Assembly: GCF_007859295.1 (NCBI RefSeq)
Contig: NZ_VOHB01000002.1
Span: 1,427,624 to 1,491,623, forward strand
Direction of reading: 5' to 3'
From: Planococcus sp. CPCC 101016
Lineage (GTDB): Bacteria; Bacillota; Bacilli; Bacillales_A; Planococcaceae
Length of the DNA stretch: 64,000 bases
The translations under genes and the position numbers were made by a program. Below, one piece after another: positions 18,703 to 26,939 of the stretch. Position 1 is the stretch's first letter. The number at the start of each line of letters is the position of its first letter. Below the pieces are notes generated by a model. It ran no database searches. It was not told the origin of the DNA and saw only the letters and a list, made by a program, of their open reading frames with translations.

Positions 18703-19218
18703 GTGCAATGGTTTAATGTAGGGAAAATCGTCAATACCCACGGAATCCGTGGTGAAGTGCGTGTCTTGTCACGTACAGATTTTCCAGAAGAACGATTTGC
18801 AGTAGGGACGAAACTAGGGCTTTTCACGCCGGATGCGAAAAAGCCGATTATGGTGAAAATCGCCAGTCATCGTCAGCATAAGAACTTCGAATTAGTAACT
18901 TTTGAAGGCTATCCGAACATCAATGACGTAGAGCCGTTCAAAGAGTCTTATTTGAAAATCGCTGAACACGATTTGACCGACCTGGAAGACCATGCATATT
19001 ATCATCATGAAATTTTGGGATGTGCAGTCTATACAACTGAAGGCCAGGAACTCGGAATCATCAGTGAAATTTTGGAGACTGGCGCCAACGATGTTTGGGA
19101 AGTGACGCCAAAAACGGGCAAGAAGCATTACATCCCTTATATCGAAGACATTGTAAAAGAAATTGATATTGATGAAAAGAAAGTGGTCATCGAAGTGATG
19201 GAAGGTTTGTTGTCTTGA
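18703..19218 (+). CDS. rimM: Ribosome maturation factor RimM
   Basis: Helps assemble the 30S head and binds S19. The N-terminal RimM barrel starts [18 protein letters not shown] and the C-terminal PRC-barrel contains GANDVWEV and IPYIEDIV. The frame opens at a TTG (18697), but the GTG at 18703 is 9 nt after AAAGGA and gives 171 residues beginning [10 protein letters not shown], matching the conserved start. I see no clear promoter between the khpA terminator and this gene. It overlaps trmD by 1 bp. Confidence 0.93.
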   Translation: MQWFNVGKIVNTHGIRGEVRVLSRTDFPEERFAVGTKLGLFTPDAKKPIMVKIASHRQHKNFELVTFEGYPNINDVEPFKESYLKIAEHDLTDLEDHAYYHHEILGCAVYTTEGQELGIISEILETGANDVWEVTPKTGKKHYIPYIEDIVKEIDIDEKKVVIEVMEGLLS

Positions 19219-19943
19219 TGAATATAAATGTCTTATCGCTTTTCCCTCCTATGTTTGAAGGTGTTTTTCAGCATTCGATCATGAAGAAAGCACAAGAAAA
19301 AAATGCGGTTGCTTTAAATGTGGTGGATATCAGGGAATTTGCCGACAATAAGCGGCAAGTGGATGATTATCCTTTCGGAGGAGGAGCCGGTATGGTGCTT
19401 AAGCCGGAACCGATATTTAACGCTGTTGAAAGCTTGACTCAAAACAGCAAGCCGCGTGTCATTTTAATGTGTCCGCAAGGCGAACGCTTTACTCAGCAAA
19501 AAGCTGAAGAGCTGGCAAGTGAAGAGGAATTGGTTTTTATCTGCGGCCATTACGAAGGCTACGACGAACGGATCAGGGAACATCTTGTCACAGATGAGAT
19601 TTCGATTGGAGATTTTGTACTGACTGGTGGAGAACTAGCAGCCATGACTGTGATCGACAGTGTCGTCAGACTGCTTCCAGGGGTGCTGGGCAATGCTGAC
19701 TCCCCCGTTCGCGATTCATTCTCTACAGGCCTTCTAGAACACCCTCAATACACGCGTCCGGCTGATTACCGGGGCTGGAAGGTGCCAGAGGTGCTGACTT
19801 CGGGCAACCACGGGAAAGTCGATCAATGGCGTGAAGAACAAACATTGAAACGCACGCTTGAACGGCGTCCAGATCTGCTTGATAAGATCGAGCTGAACGA
19901 TGCGCAGAGAAAAATAATCGCTCAATTGAAGAAACAAAAATAG
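19218..19943 (+). CDS. trmD: tRNA (guanine-37-N1) methyltransferase TrmD
   Basis: Methylates G37 next to the anticodon to prevent frameshifting. A SPOUT-class knotted enzyme of 241 residues: [28 protein letters not shown] and [14 protein letters not shown] form the SAM-binding knot. A TTG three bases upstream (19215) could also start it, but ATG 19218 aligns with the conserved [10 protein letters not shown] start and shares its A with the rimM stop (TGATG). Confidence 0.96.
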   Translation: MNINVLSLFPPMFEGVFQHSIMKKAQEKNAVALNVVDIREFADNKRQVDDYPFGGGAGMVLKPEPIFNAVESLTQNSKPRVILMCPQGERFTQQKAEELASEEELVFICGHYEGYDERIREHLVTDEISIGDFVLTGGELAAMTVIDSVVRLLPGVLGNADSPVRDSFSTGLLEHPQYTRPADYRGWKVPEVLTSGNHGKVDQWREEQTLKRTLERRPDLLDKIELNDAQRKIIAQLKKQK

Positions 19944-19957
19944 AATACTGAATGCTC

Positions 19958-19986
19958 TTGCATCATGCGCCGTTTAGTGATATTAT
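19958..19986 (+). promoter_or_regulatory. Promoter of rplS
   Basis: TTGCAT (19958-19963), 17-nt spacer, TATTAT (19981-19986), giving a transcript start near 19993 and a leader of about 88 nt. Confidence 0.65.
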
Positions 19987-19989
19987 GGA

Positions 19990-20080
19990 AACTGTACTTT
20001 TATGCGAAGTACAGGATCACGATGTTCCGCTGCAACAGTTGAAATGGTGTAAGAGCGTCTGTAGAAGGAGAGAAAAGATA
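19990..20080 (+). ncRNA. Probable L19 ribosomal protein leader
   Basis: A structured 5' leader between the rplS promoter and its ribosome site. An 8-bp hairpin CTGTACTT/AAGTACAG (19992-19999, 20007-20014) opens it, followed by GGATCACGATGTTCCGCTGC. Its position and structure fit the L19 leader described in Bacillales, thought to give autoregulation. No covariance search was run. Confidence 0.65.
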
Positions 20081-20425
20081 ATGCAAAACATTATTACAGA
20101 AATCACTAAAGAACAGCTTCGTACGGATCTTCCAACGTTCCGTCCTGGAGATACTGTCCGTGTCCACGTTAAAGTTGTCGAGGGTACACGCGAACGTGTT
20201 CAGGTATACGAAGGAGTCGTAATCAGCCGTCGCGGAGGCGGAATCAGTGAATCATTCACTGTTCGCAAAATCTCTTACGGTGTTGGTGTTGAACGTACAT
20301 TCCCTGTACACACGCCAAAAATTGCACAGCTTGAAGTTACCCGTCGTGGTAAAGTACGTCGTGCGAAATTGTACTACTTGCGTGATCTACGCGGTAAAGC
20401 AGCTCGTATCAAAGAAATTCGATAA
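20081..20425 (+). CDS. rplS: 50S ribosomal protein L19
   Basis: Large-subunit protein at the subunit interface. The open frame extends upstream to 19952, but the true start is the ATG at 20081 with AAGGAG 10 nt before it. This yields 114 residues, the family length, starting [14 protein letters not shown] and containing the signature [17 protein letters not shown] and [20 protein letters not shown]. It has its own promoter and a leader that may autoregulate it. Confidence 0.97.
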   Translation: MQNIITEITKEQLRTDLPTFRPGDTVRVHVKVVEGTRERVQVYEGVVISRRGGGISESFTVRKISYGVGVERTFPVHTPKIAQLEVTRRGKVRRAKLYYLRDLRGKAARIKEIR

Positions 20426-20440
20426 GATTGCATTAATGGA

Positions 20441-20470
20441 GGAGGGCGCTTGCGCCCTCTTTCTTTTTGC
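20441..20470 (+). terminator. Terminator after rplS
   Basis: GAGGGCGC/GCGCCCTC hairpin (20442-20449, 20452-20459) followed by TTTCTTTTT. Confidence 0.85.
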
Positions 20471-20495
20471 TAAAAAGTTTATTTCCTTGTACAAT
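20467..20495 (+). promoter_or_regulatory. Probable promoter of lepB
   Basis: TTGCTA (20467-20472), 17-nt spacer, TACAAT (20490-20495), 29 bp before the lepB start. The -35 abuts the rplS terminator. Confidence 0.5.
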
Positions 20496-20524
20496 TAAAG
20501 CAGTACGCATGGGGAGGAACACGC

Positions 20525-21082
20525 ATGGAGACTGAAGTCAAGAAGAAGAATGAAATGTGGGAATGGTCGAAAGCTCTGTTGATCGCCTTCGGTTTAGCAG
20601 CAATTATTCGTTTCTTTTTATTCACGCCGATTGTCGTAGATGGAGAGTCGATGATGCCGACTTTGGAGCATGGAGATCGAATGATCGTCAATAAGATTGG
20701 TTACTCAGTCGGAGAGCCTGACCGTTTCGATATTATTGTATTTCATGCGCCGGAACAAAAGGATTATATCAAACGTATAATCGGGTTGCCGGGTGATCAC
20801 GTCGCCTATGAAGACGACCAGTTGTATATAAATGGAGAAGCAGTGGAAGAACCTTATTTGGATATTTACAAGCAAGGAATTACCGGCACACTTACAGAGG
20901 ATTTTGTTCTGGAGGATATTACCGGAGAAAGCACCATACCCGAGGGATCTGTATTTGTCATGGGCGATAATCGTCGACAAAGCAAAGACAGCCGCCATAT
21001 CGGATTGGTCCCGACCGACGAAGTGATCGGAGATACGAGTTTCGTTTTTTGGCCTTTGGCTGAAGCGGGAATTGTTAATTAA
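20525..21082 (+). CDS. lepB: Type I signal peptidase
   Basis: Membrane serine protease that removes signal peptides from exported proteins. An N-terminal cytosolic segment precedes one membrane helix (about residues 15-34). The catalytic serine is Ser42 in GESMMPTL and the general base is Lys83 in [24 protein letters not shown] is box E. At 185 residues with a single membrane segment it is the Gram-positive Sip type. GGGGAGGAA ribosome site. It lies between rplS and rbgA, a place where B. subtilis has no signal peptidase gene. Confidence 0.95.
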   Translation: METEVKKKNEMWEWSKALLIAFGLAAIIRFFLFTPIVVDGESMMPTLEHGDRMIVNKIGYSVGEPDRFDIIVFHAPEQKDYIKRIIGLPGDHVAYEDDQLYINGEAVEEPYLDIYKQGITGTLTEDFVLEDITGESTIPEGSVFVMGDNRRQSKDSRHIGLVPTDEVIGDTSFVFWPLAEAGIVN

Positions 21083-21093
21083 GGAGTGGTTTT

Positions 21094-21957
21094 ATGACGA
21101 TACAATGGTTTCCTGGACACATGGCAAAAGCACGGAGACAAGTTACTGAAAAACTGAAATTGGTGGATATTATTTTTGAACTTGTTGACGCCAGGTTACC
21201 TTTATCTTCACGAAATCCGATGATCGATCAAGTGATTCAGCAAAAACCGCGTCTTATCATTTTGAATAAAATGGACATGGCAGATGAAGTTGAAACGAAA
21301 AAATGGATTCGTTATTTTGAGGATCAAGGTACCCGTGCAGTAGCAATCAATTCCCTTGAAGGCAGAGGGCTGCAGCTGGTGACAAAAGCATCAAAAGAAA
21401 TACTTGAAGAAAAATGGGACCGGATGATTGCCAAAGGCATCAAACCTCGTGCCATTCGCGCCATGATTGTCGGAATTCCGAACGTCGGAAAATCGACCCT
21501 CATCAACCGCTTGTCGAAAAAGAGCCTGGCAAAGACCGGCAACATGCCAGGCGTCACGAAAGCGCAACAATGGATCAAAGTTGGCAAAGAAATTGAATTA
21601 TTGGATACACCAGGTATTTTATGGCCGAAGTTTGAAGACCCAGAAACCGGCTTGAAGCTGGCAGTAACAGGAGCGATTAAAGATTCAGTCATCCAAATGC
21701 AGGATCTGGCTATCTATTCCCTGAAATTTTTGGAGGAGCGCTATCCGGAACGTATGAAAGAGCGCTACGGCATTGATCATGTAGATGAAGAAATCGTTAA
21801 TACTTTTGATCATATCGGCAAAAAGCGAGGCTGTTACGACCAGCATGGCGAAGTCGACTATGAAACTACCGCTGAAGTAATTGTTCGGGATATCCGGAAC
21901 CAGTATCTTGGCAAAGTGACGTTCGACTACAAAGATGAAATGATTGAAGAAGAGTGA
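21094..21957 (+). CDS. rbgA: Ribosome biogenesis GTPase RbgA (YlqF)
   Basis: Circularly permuted GTPase needed for late assembly of the 50S subunit. Motif order is permuted as expected: G4 LNKMD first, then G1 [12 protein letters not shown], then G3 DTPG. The N-terminal [14 protein letters not shown] is the RbgA signature. 287 residues with AAGGAG upstream. It is 11 bp after lepB and probably co-transcribed. Confidence 0.96.
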   Translation: MTIQWFPGHMAKARRQVTEKLKLVDIIFELVDARLPLSSRNPMIDQVIQQKPRLIILNKMDMADEVETKKWIRYFEDQGTRAVAINSLEGRGLQLVTKASKEILEEKWDRMIAKGIKPRAIRAMIVGIPNVGKSTLINRLSKKSLAKTGNMPGVTKAQQWIKVGKEIELLDTPGILWPKFEDPETGLKLAVTGAIKDSVIQMQDLAIYSLKFLEERYPERMKERYGIDHVDEEIVNTFDHIGKKRGCYDQHGEVDYETTAEVIVRDIRNQYLGKVTFDYKDEMIEEE

Positions 21958-21981
21958 AGGTTCGCTCCATTCAATATCCAG

Positions 21982-22012
21982 CTGTTCCTCGATTCTGAGG
22001 GACAGTTTTTTT
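21982..22012 (+). terminator. Terminator after rbgA
   Basis: CTGTTCCTC (21982-21990) pairs with GAGGGACAG (21997-22005) with one wobble, followed by seven Ts. Confidence 0.8.
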
Positions 22013-22110
22013 GATGAATGTGAAAAAGAAAAAGCTGAACTTTGCTGCTGCATATTTAAACAATGTCCAAGAGTAATTGACGGTATTTATTGAAGGGAGA
22101 CACTGAAGTG

Positions 22111-22890
22111 ATGCAAACAACTACTGAGATAAAAGAACTGTTGAACGAGGCGACGGAATGGCAGTCCTGGATGGAGGACCTTCAAAGCGATTCGCGGAAG
22201 AGTGTCCAAACGCTATGGGCCTCTTGGCAGAGAAAGCAGAGGCTTCGGGAGGAGTTGCAGCATAACCATGGTCTGAAATTGCATTTCGATGCTGAATACA
22301 GATCCAACGAAGGCGACTTAGTGGCAGGCATCGACGAGGCAGGAAGAGGGCCGCTTGCAGGACCTGTCGTCACGGCAGCCGTAATCTTGCCGGCTGATTG
22401 TTCGAGCCTTGTCGGTCTTGACGACTCAAAGCAATTAAGCAAAGTAAAGCGCGACCAGTTTGCCGCTCTCATCAAGCAAATTGCTGTCAGTTATGCGGTC
22501 CATGTCCAGCCGCCTGAGGAGATTGACCGTTTGAATATCTATCAGGCAACCAGGATCTCGATGACAAAAGCCGCTCTGGCGCTGTCTCCAAAGCCCTCCG
22601 TTGTATTGGCAGACGCCATGATGCTGGAGTTGCCGATGGCTTGTGAATCCATTATCAAAGGCGATGCCAAGAGTTTGAGCATTGCGGCAGCTTCAATTTT
22701 AGCCAAGACCGGGAGAGATGCCATTATGGAAGAGTACGATGCTCAGTATCCGCAATACGGATTTAGTAAACATGCCGGTTATGGAACAAAAGACCATGTT
22801 GCAGCTCTTGAAAAATACGGTCCATGTGAAATTCATCGCAAGACATTCGAACCGGTCAAAACTCTTTTAACGCAAAATTCTCTATTTTAA
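22111..22890 (+). CDS. rnhB: Ribonuclease HII
   Basis: Removes RNA from RNA-DNA hybrids, including single ribonucleotides in DNA. The catalytic pair is Asp75-Glu76 in GIDEAGRGPLAGPV; LDDSKQLSKVKR, SIIKGDAKSLSIAAASILAK and YGFSKHAGYGTKDH follow. The frame is open from a TTG at 22090. ATG 22111 (259 residues) or GTG 22108 (8 nt from AAGGGAG) are the realistic starts; I report the ATG. The ylqG and ylqH genes that follow rnhB in B. subtilis are absent. Confidence 0.94.
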   Translation: MQTTTEIKELLNEATEWQSWMEDLQSDSRKSVQTLWASWQRKQRLREELQHNHGLKLHFDAEYRSNEGDLVAGIDEAGRGPLAGPVVTAAVILPADCSSLVGLDDSKQLSKVKRDQFAALIKQIAVSYAVHVQPPEEIDRLNIYQATRISMTKAALALSPKPSVVLADAMMLELPMACESIIKGDAKSLSIAAASILAKTGRDAIMEEYDAQYPQYGFSKHAGYGTKDHVAALEKYGPCEIHRKTFEPVKTLLTQNSLF

Positions 22891-22923
22891 ACACATTAAG
22901 TTTATTAGAAAAGCTAACAACGG

Positions 22924-22952
22924 TGGACATTTTATGACAACTTTAATACAAT
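22924..22952 (+). promoter_or_regulatory. Promoter of sucCD
   Basis: TGGACA (22924-22929), 17-nt spacer, TACAAT (22947-22952), 49 bp before the sucC start. Confidence 0.65.
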
Positions 22953-23001
22953 GGTAGAGGTAATAAAATTACGATAGAGATGTTTGATTGGAGGATGACA
23001 G

Positions 23002-24162
23002 ATGAATATCCATGAATATCAAGGAAAAGAACTCCTCAGACAATACGGCGTAGCAGTTTCTTACGGCACCGTTGCTTTTTCTCCGGAAGAAGCAGTAAAG
23101 GCAGCTAAAGAACTGAGTACGGATGTTGTCGTGGTAAAAGCACAAATCCACGCAGGTGGACGAGGCAAAGCCGGCGGTGTTAAAATCGCTAAAAACCTGG
23201 ATGAAGTCCGTACATACGCAAAAGAACTGTTAGGTAAAGTTCTTGTGACTCACCAGACAGGTCCAGAAGGCAAAGAGATCAAACGCCTTTTGATCGAAGA
23301 AGGATCTGACATTAAGAAGGAATACTATGTTGGATTGGTGCTTGACCGCCAAACTTCACGTGTCACTCTTATGGGTTCTGAAGAAGGCGGAGTTGATATC
23401 GAGGAAGTTTCTGAGCAAACTCCTGAAAAAATCTTCAAGGAGATTATCGATCCAGTAATCGGTTTGACTGGTTTCCAGGCTCGCCGTATGGCTTTCAACA
23501 TGAACATTCCGCCTAAGCTTGTCAACAAAGCAGCGAAATTCATGCTTGGCCTTTACACTGTATTCATCGAAAAAGATGCTTCAATCGTTGAAATCAACCC
23601 ATTGGTTGAAACTGGCGATGGCAATATCCTAGCGCTTGACGCGAAATTTGATTTCGACGAAAACGCTCTTTACCGCCACAAAGACATTGTGGAACTTCGT
23701 GATTTCGACGAAGAGGATGCAAAAGAAATTGAAGCTTCCAAGTATGACTTGAGCTACATTTCTTTGGATGGGAACATCGGCTGTATGGTTAACGGCGCCG
23801 GACTTGCTATGGCAACGATGGATACGATCAACTACTACGGCGGAACACCCGCTAACTTCCTTGACGTTGGGGGCGGTGCTACCGCTGAGAAAGTAACGGA
23901 AGCTTTCAAAATCATTCTTTCTGATAAGAATGTAAAAGGAATTTTCGTTAACATTTTCGGCGGTATCATGAAGTGTGACATCATTGCGGAAGGCGTAATC
24001 CAAGCTGCTAAAGAAGTAAGCTTGAATGTGCCGCTTGTCGTCCGTCTTGAAGGAACAAATGTAGAAATCGGTAAAAAACTGCTTAATGAATCAGGTCTTA
24101 ATATTGTGGCTGCTGGTACAATGGCAGACGGCGCTAAACAGATCGTAGAACTTGTAGGCTAA
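23002..24162 (+). CDS. sucC: Succinyl-CoA synthetase, beta subunit
   Basis: With SucD interconverts succinyl-CoA and succinate in the TCA cycle, making a nucleoside triphosphate. The 386-residue protein has an N-terminal ATP-grasp domain ([33 protein letters not shown]) and a C-terminal CoA-ligase domain with [13 protein letters not shown] and [17 protein letters not shown] ribosome site. sucD follows after 18 bp. Confidence 0.98.
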   Translation: MNIHEYQGKELLRQYGVAVSYGTVAFSPEEAVKAAKELSTDVVVVKAQIHAGGRGKAGGVKIAKNLDEVRTYAKELLGKVLVTHQTGPEGKEIKRLLIEEGSDIKKEYYVGLVLDRQTSRVTLMGSEEGGVDIEEVSEQTPEKIFKEIIDPVIGLTGFQARRMAFNMNIPPKLVNKAAKFMLGLYTVFIEKDASIVEINPLVETGDGNILALDAKFDFDENALYRHKDIVELRDFDEEDAKEIEASKYDLSYISLDGNIGCMVNGAGLAMATMDTINYYGGTPANFLDVGGGATAEKVTEAFKIILSDKNVKGIFVNIFGGIMKCDIIAEGVIQAAKEVSLNVPLVVRLEGTNVEIGKKLLNESGLNIVAAGTMADGAKQIVELVG

Positions 24163-24180
24163 AGAAGGGCAGGGACAAAA

Positions 24181-25083
24181 ATGAGTGTATACATTAACAA
24201 AGACACAAAAGTGCTTGTACAGGGAATTACAGGGTCAACTGCCCTTTTCCATACAAAGCAAATGCTTGAATACGGAACGAAAATCGTTGCGGGTGTAACA
24301 CCAGGTAAAGGCGGAACTGAAGCTGAAGGCGTACCTGTCTTCAACACTGTAGAAGATGCAGTAAAAGCTACAGGGGCGAACGTATCTGTAATTTACGTAC
24401 CGGCACCTTTCGCAGCTGACGCAATTCTTGAAGCTGTTGACGCTGGGCTTGATATGGCAATCTGCATCACTGAGCACATTCCTGTATTGGATATGGTTAA
24501 AGTGAAGCGTTACATGGAAGGCAAGAAAACACGTCTAGTTGGACCAAACTGCCCGGGCGTTATCACGCCGGACGAATGTAAAATCGGCATCATGCCTGGA
24601 TACATTCATAAAAAAGGACATGTTGGCGTTGTTTCACGTTCAGGTACATTGACGTATGAAGCAACTCATCAATTGTCTGAAGAGGGAATTGGCCAGTCGA
24701 CAGCTGTCGGCATTGGTGGAGACCCAGTAAACGGCACAAACTTTATCGACGTATTGAAGGAATTCAACGAAGATGAAGATACTTACGCAGTCGTAATGAT
24801 CGGTGAAATCGGCGGAACAGCTGAAGAAGAAGCTGCTGAGTGGGTTAAAGCGAACATGACGAAACCTGTAGTAGGATTTATCGGTGGACAAACTGCACCT
24901 GAAGGAAAACGTATGGGCCATGCCGGTGCGATTATTTCTGGCGGTAAAGGGACAGCTGCTGATAAAATCAAAGCAATGAACGATGCAGGCATCGAAGTTG
25001 CAGACACTCCGTCTGTAATCGGCGAAACTTTGATCAAAGTGATCAGAGAACAAGGCTTGTACGACAAATGTAAAACTCATTAA
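24181..25083 (+). CDS. sucD: Succinyl-CoA synthetase, alpha subunit
   Basis: Binds CoA and carries the phosphohistidine intermediate, His247 in [12 protein letters not shown]. An N-terminal Rossmann fold is visible ([16 protein letters not shown]). 300 residues, the family size, ending YDKCKTH. AGGG precedes the start. The last codons recur in degraded form at 25850-25886 (see that entry). A perfect 14-bp terminator follows. Confidence 0.98.
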   Translation: MSVYINKDTKVLVQGITGSTALFHTKQMLEYGTKIVAGVTPGKGGTEAEGVPVFNTVEDAVKATGANVSVIYVPAPFAADAILEAVDAGLDMAICITEHIPVLDMVKVKRYMEGKKTRLVGPNCPGVITPDECKIGIMPGYIHKKGHVGVVSRSGTLTYEATHQLSEEGIGQSTAVGIGGDPVNGTNFIDVLKEFNEDEDTYAVVMIGEIGGTAEEEAAEWVKANMTKPVVGFIGGQTAPEGKRMGHAGAIISGGKGTAADKIKAMNDAGIEVADTPSVIGETLIKVIREQGLYDKCKTH

Positions 25084-25094
25084 TACAAAATTAA

Positions 25095-25135
25095 GGCTCA
25101 AAACGCTGGTAAAACAGCGTTTTGAGCCTTTTTTT
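25095..25135 (+). terminator. Terminator after sucD (possibly bidirectional)
   Basis: Perfect 14-bp stem GGCTCAAAACGCTG/CAGCGTTTTGAGCC (25095-25108, 25115-25128), loop GTAAAA, then seven Ts. On the - strand it is followed by TTAATTTTG and could also end the small - strand gene at 25199. Confidence 0.9.
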
Positions 25136-25198
25136 GGTTTTTGCTGGTGCTTCAACTTTAACATTTGATTTCGGAAATTCTCTCTAAGCTTTAGTAGG

Positions 25199-25474
25199 TT
25201 AATTTACTGAAAATACTCTTACTAGGATAAAAAACAGATCCATAGCAAACCAAATTCCAAAGGCTATATAGAAAAAGAAGATGCTAATATTTAATTTATT
25301 AAATCCTTTTTTGCTAAGCAAAATGACGAGGTATAAAAATAGCGTTATGTATAGAGGATGTTCCCAATAACCAGCCTGTAAGGAATATTTATAGACAAGA
25401 TATGCAGCTGAGAGAAACCAAAATATTGCAGCGGCAAGGTGTATTTTTTGCGAAGTTTTCATTTCGTAGATCAC
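25199..25474 (-). CDS. Small hypothetical membrane protein
   Basis: I do not recognise this family. The 91-residue ORF encodes about three hydrophobic segments (AAAIFWFLSAAYLVY; ITLFLYLVILL; and a long C-terminal stretch with FFFYIAFGIWFAMDLFF) with short charged loops (KKGFNK). It could start at GTG 25474 or at ATG 25462; the GGAAGG upstream is not ideally spaced for either. It lies on the strand opposite its neighbours in an AT-rich patch (a 60-base line inside it has 28% GC by my count). That, and the nearby duplicated sucD end, suggests acquired DNA. It could also be a chance ORF, but the membrane pattern speaks for a gene. Confidence 0.5.
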   Translation of the reverse strand: MIYEMKTSQKIHLAAAIFWFLSAAYLVYKYSLQAGYWEHPLYITLFLYLVILLSKKGFNKLNISIFFFYIAFGIWFAMDLFFILVRVFSVN

Positions 25475-25849
25475 TGCCTTCCATTGAGATAGGGGAATAA
25501 GAGCAACTAAATTTGATGATGACGGGTCAATAAGATCCTAAGCTCCTGGAAAGTGAACTTATTAGATAATTTTAAGTGATTCCTTTAAAACGGAAAAGTA
25601 GATGAAACGCAGTAAACAAAATGAACTGAGGGATTGTGAAAAAGCTCTACCAATGTATTTTCTCCCTTCAAGAAGTGAGTATCTATAGTTTAACATTGTT
25701 GAAAGTGGAGCAATGTGAATAAATACATGAATGGGTAGGCTTATTTACTATGAAGATAAACTGAGCCAGAGGAAGTGTAAAACGATTGTCCGTCCACTTG
25801 GCTTTATAAAAAGAATACGTAGGAGAATGCCAGTAGCATCTTAAAGGTT

Positions 25850-25886
25850 TACGATAGGTGTAAAACCCATTAATATAAAGAGAAGG
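25850..25886 (+). pseudogene. Degraded duplicate of the sucD 3' end
   Basis: 29 of 37 bases match 25060-25096 without gaps, mostly with transitions as differences. In the same frame the copy reads Y-D-R-C-K-T-H-stop against Y-D-K-C-K-T-H-stop at the end of sucD. Upstream of it the similarity breaks with a 2-base deletion. It is followed, like sucD, by a hairpin and lies just before dprA. It looks like the remnant of a second sucD end, as left when an element integrates at a gene's 3' end, or by a local duplication. Confidence 0.6.
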
Positions 25887-25908
25887 TGCACTCTAGGCAG
25901 TGCATCTT
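25883..25908 (+). other. Hairpin before dprA
   Basis: AAGGTGCACT (25883-25892) pairs with AGTGCATCTT (25899-25908), one wobble, 6-nt loop. No T run follows, so it may be a decayed terminator of the lost gene end just upstream. Confidence 0.45.
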
Positions 25909-25939
25909 ATGATTGCCAAAATAGAATAGGAGGAACGAA

Positions 25940-26833
25940 ATGAACAAAGAATTTACGGAGCGCTTGTTGGCACTGCATTATGTCTATCCGAAAAGCTTAA
26001 AAAAACTACTTCCGCTGCTGATTCAGGACCCCGATTTATCTACTCTTGAGCAGAAAACATCTTACGAGCTAATGATGCTCCTAGATATTAAAATGGATCA
26101 AGCAGCTAAACTGAAAACCTCTTATCGACAATCTCTGACATTCCCCTTAAGTGAAACCTACGCCAAGCATAAGATACTCCCCATATCTTATCAACACCCC
26201 TTATACCCTGGAAGTTTGCTGGAATTGATCGATCCACCTGCTGTTCTATACGCCAAAGGCGATCCTTCTTTATTAGCTGAACCCAAGAAGATAGCTATCA
26301 TCGGTTCACGCAAAGCCTCTTCCTATTCACAAAAAGCCATGCAGAAAATCGTTCCCCCATTAATTGAAAATGGCTTTGTCATTGTCAGCGGTCTCGCAAA
26401 AGGGGCAGACACCATGGCTCATCAAATAGCGATCGATCTTGGAGGACGGACAATTGCTGTCACTGGCAGTGGATTTAGGCATCCATATCCAAAAGAAAAC
26501 ATAGCATTAAATAATATAATAGAAGAAAAACATTTAGTTTTAACCGAATATCCGCCTTATATGGAACCGCGAAAATGGAATTTTCCGATGAGAAACCGCA
26601 TTATCAGTGGATTGTCCAGGGGAATAATTGTAACAGAAGCGCTGGTGAAAAGCGGAACTTTAAGCACGATCGAACATGCTCTTGATCATGGGAAAGATGT
26701 TTTTGCGGTACCTGGCGATATCGGATCCCTTTTATCTGAAGGACCGCATAAATTAATTTCAGAAGGCGCAAAACCGGTCTGGAACGGCTGGCAAGTGCTC
26801 GAAGAATACCAGCAAATGACAGCTGAAAAATAA
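25940..26833 (+). CDS. dprA: DNA processing protein DprA (Smf)
   Basis: Loads RecA on incoming single-stranded DNA during natural transformation. The 297-residue Rossmann-like protein has the family motifs LIDPPAVLYAKGD, IAIIGSRKAS, IVSGLAKGADTMAH, TGSGFRHPYPKEN, NFPMRNRIISGLS and KSGTLSTIEHALDHG. Strong AGGAGG ribosome site. Position between sucD and topA is as in B. subtilis. The lack of other competence genes here says nothing either way about competence. Confidence 0.95.
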   Translation: MNKEFTERLLALHYVYPKSLKKLLPLLIQDPDLSTLEQKTSYELMMLLDIKMDQAAKLKTSYRQSLTFPLSETYAKHKILPISYQHPLYPGSLLELIDPPAVLYAKGDPSLLAEPKKIAIIGSRKASSYSQKAMQKIVPPLIENGFVIVSGLAKGADTMAHQIAIDLGGRTIAVTGSGFRHPYPKENIALNNIIEEKHLVLTEYPPYMEPRKWNFPMRNRIISGLSRGIIVTEALVKSGTLSTIEHALDHGKDVFAVPGDIGSLLSEGPHKLISEGAKPVWNGWQVLEEYQQMTAEK

Positions 26834-26851
26834 TGAAAAAAATGAAAAGCC

Positions 26852-26880
26852 TTGCATTAAGCTAAAATCTGTTATACATT
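26852..26880 (+). promoter_or_regulatory. Possible promoter of topA
   Basis: TTGCAT (26852-26857), 17-nt spacer, TACATT (26875-26880), about 60 bp before the topA ATG. Confidence 0.45.
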
Positions 26881-26939
26881 TTGCAACAGGTAATTCTTTT
26901 AAGCAGTTTTGAGAAACCTCTATGAGGAGGAAAAAAGTT

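Larger units (their letters stand above)
25475..25939 (+). other. AT-rich intergenic tract without a recognisable gene
   Basis: No ORF over about 40 codons on either strand. Stop codons are frequent in all + frames. A 60-base line I counted (25561-25620) is about 27% GC. It holds the sucD-end remnant (25850-25886) and a hairpin (25883-25908). I see no inverted terminal repeats and no transposase or integrase fragment that I can name. Confidence 0.6.

Noticed and set aside
19952-20080. N-terminal extension of rplS (43 extra codons)
   Set aside because: The region contains promoter and L19 leader; the normal-length protein starts at 20081 with a good ribosome site.
25155-25180. CodY-box-like TTTCGGAAA near the end of the sucD region
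   Set aside because: About six mismatches to the 15-base consensus and not near a promoter.
25731-25844. Small + strand ORF of 37 codons, very basic C-terminal half (RIRRRMPVAS end)
   Set aside because: No properly spaced ribosome site, unknown sequence, lies in an AT-rich decayed tract; more likely chance or a remnant.
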